DNA from: Paenibacillus dakarensis | Lineage (GTDB): Bacteria > Bacillota > Bacilli > Paenibacillales > Paenibacillaceae | NCBI RefSeq assembly: GCF_001373415.1 | Contig: NZ_CDSE01000010.1 | Coordinates: 1-64,000, forward strand | Length of the DNA stretch: 64,000 bases | Direction of reading: 5' to 3' | Part shown: positions 62,712 through 64,000 of the stretch, piece by piece | Position numbering within the stretch: the first letter of the stretch is position 1 | Layout of the letters: each line of letters begins with the position of its first letter | Program-made: the position numbers and the translations under genes | The notes under the pieces: model-generated | Databases searched by the model: none | Told to the model about the DNA's origin: nothing | Seen by the model: only the letters and a program-made list of their open reading frames with translations

Positions 62712-63551
62712 ATGTTTAGACATCAGAAGGAACTCCAGTATGAAGTGAAAGTAGAGCGTCCAGATCCTCAGTTTGCCAAAAGCGTTCAAGAAGTTCTGGG
62801 AGGACAATTTGGTGAAATGACCGTTATGATGCAGTATCTGTTTCAAGGATTTAACTGCCGCGGTGAGGAAAAATATAAAGATATGCTTATGGATATCGGT
62901 ACCGAAGAAATCGGACACGTTGAGATGTTATGTGCTATGATCAGCCAACTGCTTGATGGTGCTTCCCCTGAAGATCAGCAAGAAGCAGCAAAAGATCCAG
63001 CGATGGCAGCCATTATGGGTGGTGTGAATCCTCAGCATCTGATTGTGAGCGGCCTAGGCGCGATGCCAACCAATTCAAACGGAGTACCTTGGAACGGGGC
63101 TTACATTGTAGCCAGCGGCAATCTGCTCGCAGATATGCGTACCAATCTTCATGCCGAAACACAAGGAAGACTGCAGGTTGCAAGAATCTATCATATGACC
63201 AAGGATGAAGGAGTTCGTGCAGCATTCCGTAAAATGCTGGCGCGTGACCGCTACCACCAGTATCAATGGATGGCAGCTATTCAGGAACTGGAAGAGAAGA
63301 ATGGAGTGGTTGTTCCTGCATCCTTCCCTCCAGAAGCTGAGATGGAATCACAGACAGAAGCGTACAAGTTCTGGAATTTATCTGAAGGAACAGAATCAGC
63401 AGAAGGTCTCTGGGCTACAGGCACTGCTCCGGATGGAACAGGGGATTATGTGTATGTTGAAAATCCTGTACCGGAAGGTCAAATATATAAAGCTGAAATC
63501 CCTGTAACTGAAATTCACCATGATTTAGATGGTAAAGTCAGCGATAAATAA
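62712..63551 (+). CDS. Manganese catalase
   Basis: The 279-residue dimanganese enzyme breaks down hydrogen peroxide. The four-helix ferritin-like core carries metal ligands in GGQFGEMTVMMQYLF, EEIGHVEML, NLHAETQGRL and ARDRYHQYQW. Length is close to the CotJC/YdbD-type catalase. ATAGGAGG precedes the ATG. Its transcript ends at a clear terminator. It may protect spores or vegetative cells from peroxide. Confidence 0.92.
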   Translation: MFRHQKELQYEVKVERPDPQFAKSVQEVLGGQFGEMTVMMQYLFQGFNCRGEEKYKDMLMDIGTEEIGHVEMLCAMISQLLDGASPEDQQEAAKDPAMAAIMGGVNPQHLIVSGLGAMPTNSNGVPWNGAYIVASGNLLADMRTNLHAETQGRLQVARIYHMTKDEGVRAAFRKMLARDRYHQYQWMAAIQELEEKNGVVVPASFPPEAEMESQTEAYKFWNLSEGTESAEGLWATGTAPDGTGDYVYVENPVPEGQIYKAEIPVTEIHHDLDGKVSDK

Positions 63552-63566
63552 ATAGAGATGATTTAC

Positions 63567-63607
63567 GAGAGTGTTCTTCAAACAAATGAAGAACACTCTT
63601 TATTTTT
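63567..63607 (+). terminator. Rho-independent terminator
   Basis: GAGTGTTCTTC (63569-63579) pairs with GAAGAACACTC (63588-63598), followed by T-rich sequence. Confidence 0.9.
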
Positions 63608-63750
63608 GTGCCAAAGTAAATCTTCCAGATTGTACGAATGAATGTATTATAAATGAAGAAGGAGAATGTCAAAAGAGTTTTGACTAGTCATGAAATAGGG
63701 ATATACTAAATGAATAATTATTAATGAAATACAAATGAAAGGAATTAGAA

Positions 63751-64000
63751 ATGGTACATTCAGAAGATACCAAAAAGCAGCATTGGAAAAGGAATATTAT
63801 TCTCTTTTTAAGCAGCCAGACCCTTTCCTTATTCGGTTCATCGCTGGTTCAATATGCAATTATGTGGCATATAACCTTGACAACCCAGTCAGGAATCATG
63901 ATGACGATGTATATTCTTTGCGGATTCATTCCTACTTTCCTGCTGTCACCGTTTGCCGGTGTTTGGGCGGACCGTTTCAACCGTAAATTTCTTATCATGA
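63751..64000 (+). CDS. MFS transporter, partial at the right edge
   Basis: ATG at 63751 follows AAAGGA and reads MVHSEDTKKQHWKRNIILF, then SSQTLSLFGSSLVQYAIMWH and a motif-A-like loop SPFAGVWADRFNRKFLIM before the window ends. This matches the MFS_3/macrolide-efflux-like group. An overlapping frame from 63735 has no such features. The C-terminal part lies outside the window. Confidence 0.75.
   Translation, partial: MVHSEDTKKQHWKRNIILFLSSQTLSLFGSSLVQYAIMWHITLTTQSGIMMTMYILCGFIPTFLLSPFAGVWADRFNRKFLIM

Noticed and set aside
63735..63986. Overlapping frame at the right edge
   Set aside because: It has no family features, while the frame from 63751 gives a clear MFS N-terminus.
1..64000. CRISPR array, rRNA, tRNA or intact insertion sequence
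   Set aside because: No regularly spaced repeats, no rRNA or tRNA-like sequence and no transposase motif were seen on reading both strands.

Overview
The window looks like chromosome of a low-to-moderate GC Gram-positive bacterium of the order Bacillales, most like Paenibacillus. Signs are strong AGGAGG-type ribosome binding sites with frequent GTG and TTG starts, dense rho-independent terminators, a T-box leader, a BirA-type biotin operator, a trehalose PTS operon, and an amidase with a copper-amine-oxidase-like stalk domain. No rRNA, tRNA, CRISPR array or intact insertion sequence was seen. Most genes sit in short transcription units separated by hairpin terminators.

Region by region. 1-13 kb: an APC permease, a secreted coiled-coil protein, a CofE-like ligase divergent from a LysR regulator, a decayed phosphotransferase, an Eis-like acetyltransferase, an AlaX-type editing protein, two lipoproteins, two SAM methyltransferases and an Xre regulator/membrane protein pair. 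13-18 kb: an ArsR regulator, MATE pump and bifunctional glutathione synthase in one apparent operon, then Excalibur and VanZ proteins. 18-30 kb: MFS, SDR and HpaB-family genes; a 792-residue isoprenoid synthase with two aspartate-rich halves; a LysR regulator divergent from aroA (frameshifted) and aroC; an NhaC antiporter. 30-39 kb: two membrane-anchored alpha/beta hydrolases divergent from a TetR regulator and a Vat-like acetyltransferase; T-box-controlled asd; a TetR/MFS pair; a helveticin J-like secreted protein. 39-50 kb: a class B penicillin-binding protein, a broken membrane gene, oligoendopeptidase F, a ferritin-cupin fusion, a cell-wall amidase, and a compact set of zinc-finger membrane protein, Lgt-like protein and radical SAM enzyme, followed by an FGE-like protein. 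50-64 kb: a complete biotin ECF transporter (bioY-ecfA1-ecfA2-ecfT), an ABC-F protein, treC-treP, a DUF2798-type protein, a DAO-type oxidoreductase, an AI-2E-family protein, a manganese catalase and the start of an MFS gene.

The two places that look least described are the bipartite isoprenoid synthase at 23160-25538 and the Lgt-like/radical SAM pair at 47207-49440. In the first, a canonical C-terminal prenyl diphosphate synthase is joined to a long N-terminal helical region with its own DDxxD motif. In the second, the Lgt paralogue lacks the His-Gly-Gly motif of true Lgt and the radical SAM protein has extra cysteine clusters resembling the tetraether lipid synthase family. The ArsR-MATE-GshAB operon is a third coherent unit. 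Three genes are broken by frame changes or nonsense codons (a phosphotransferase, aroA, and a membrane protein after the PBP), and a fourth break is suspected at the left edge. Some could be sequence errors, since two breaks are single-base.
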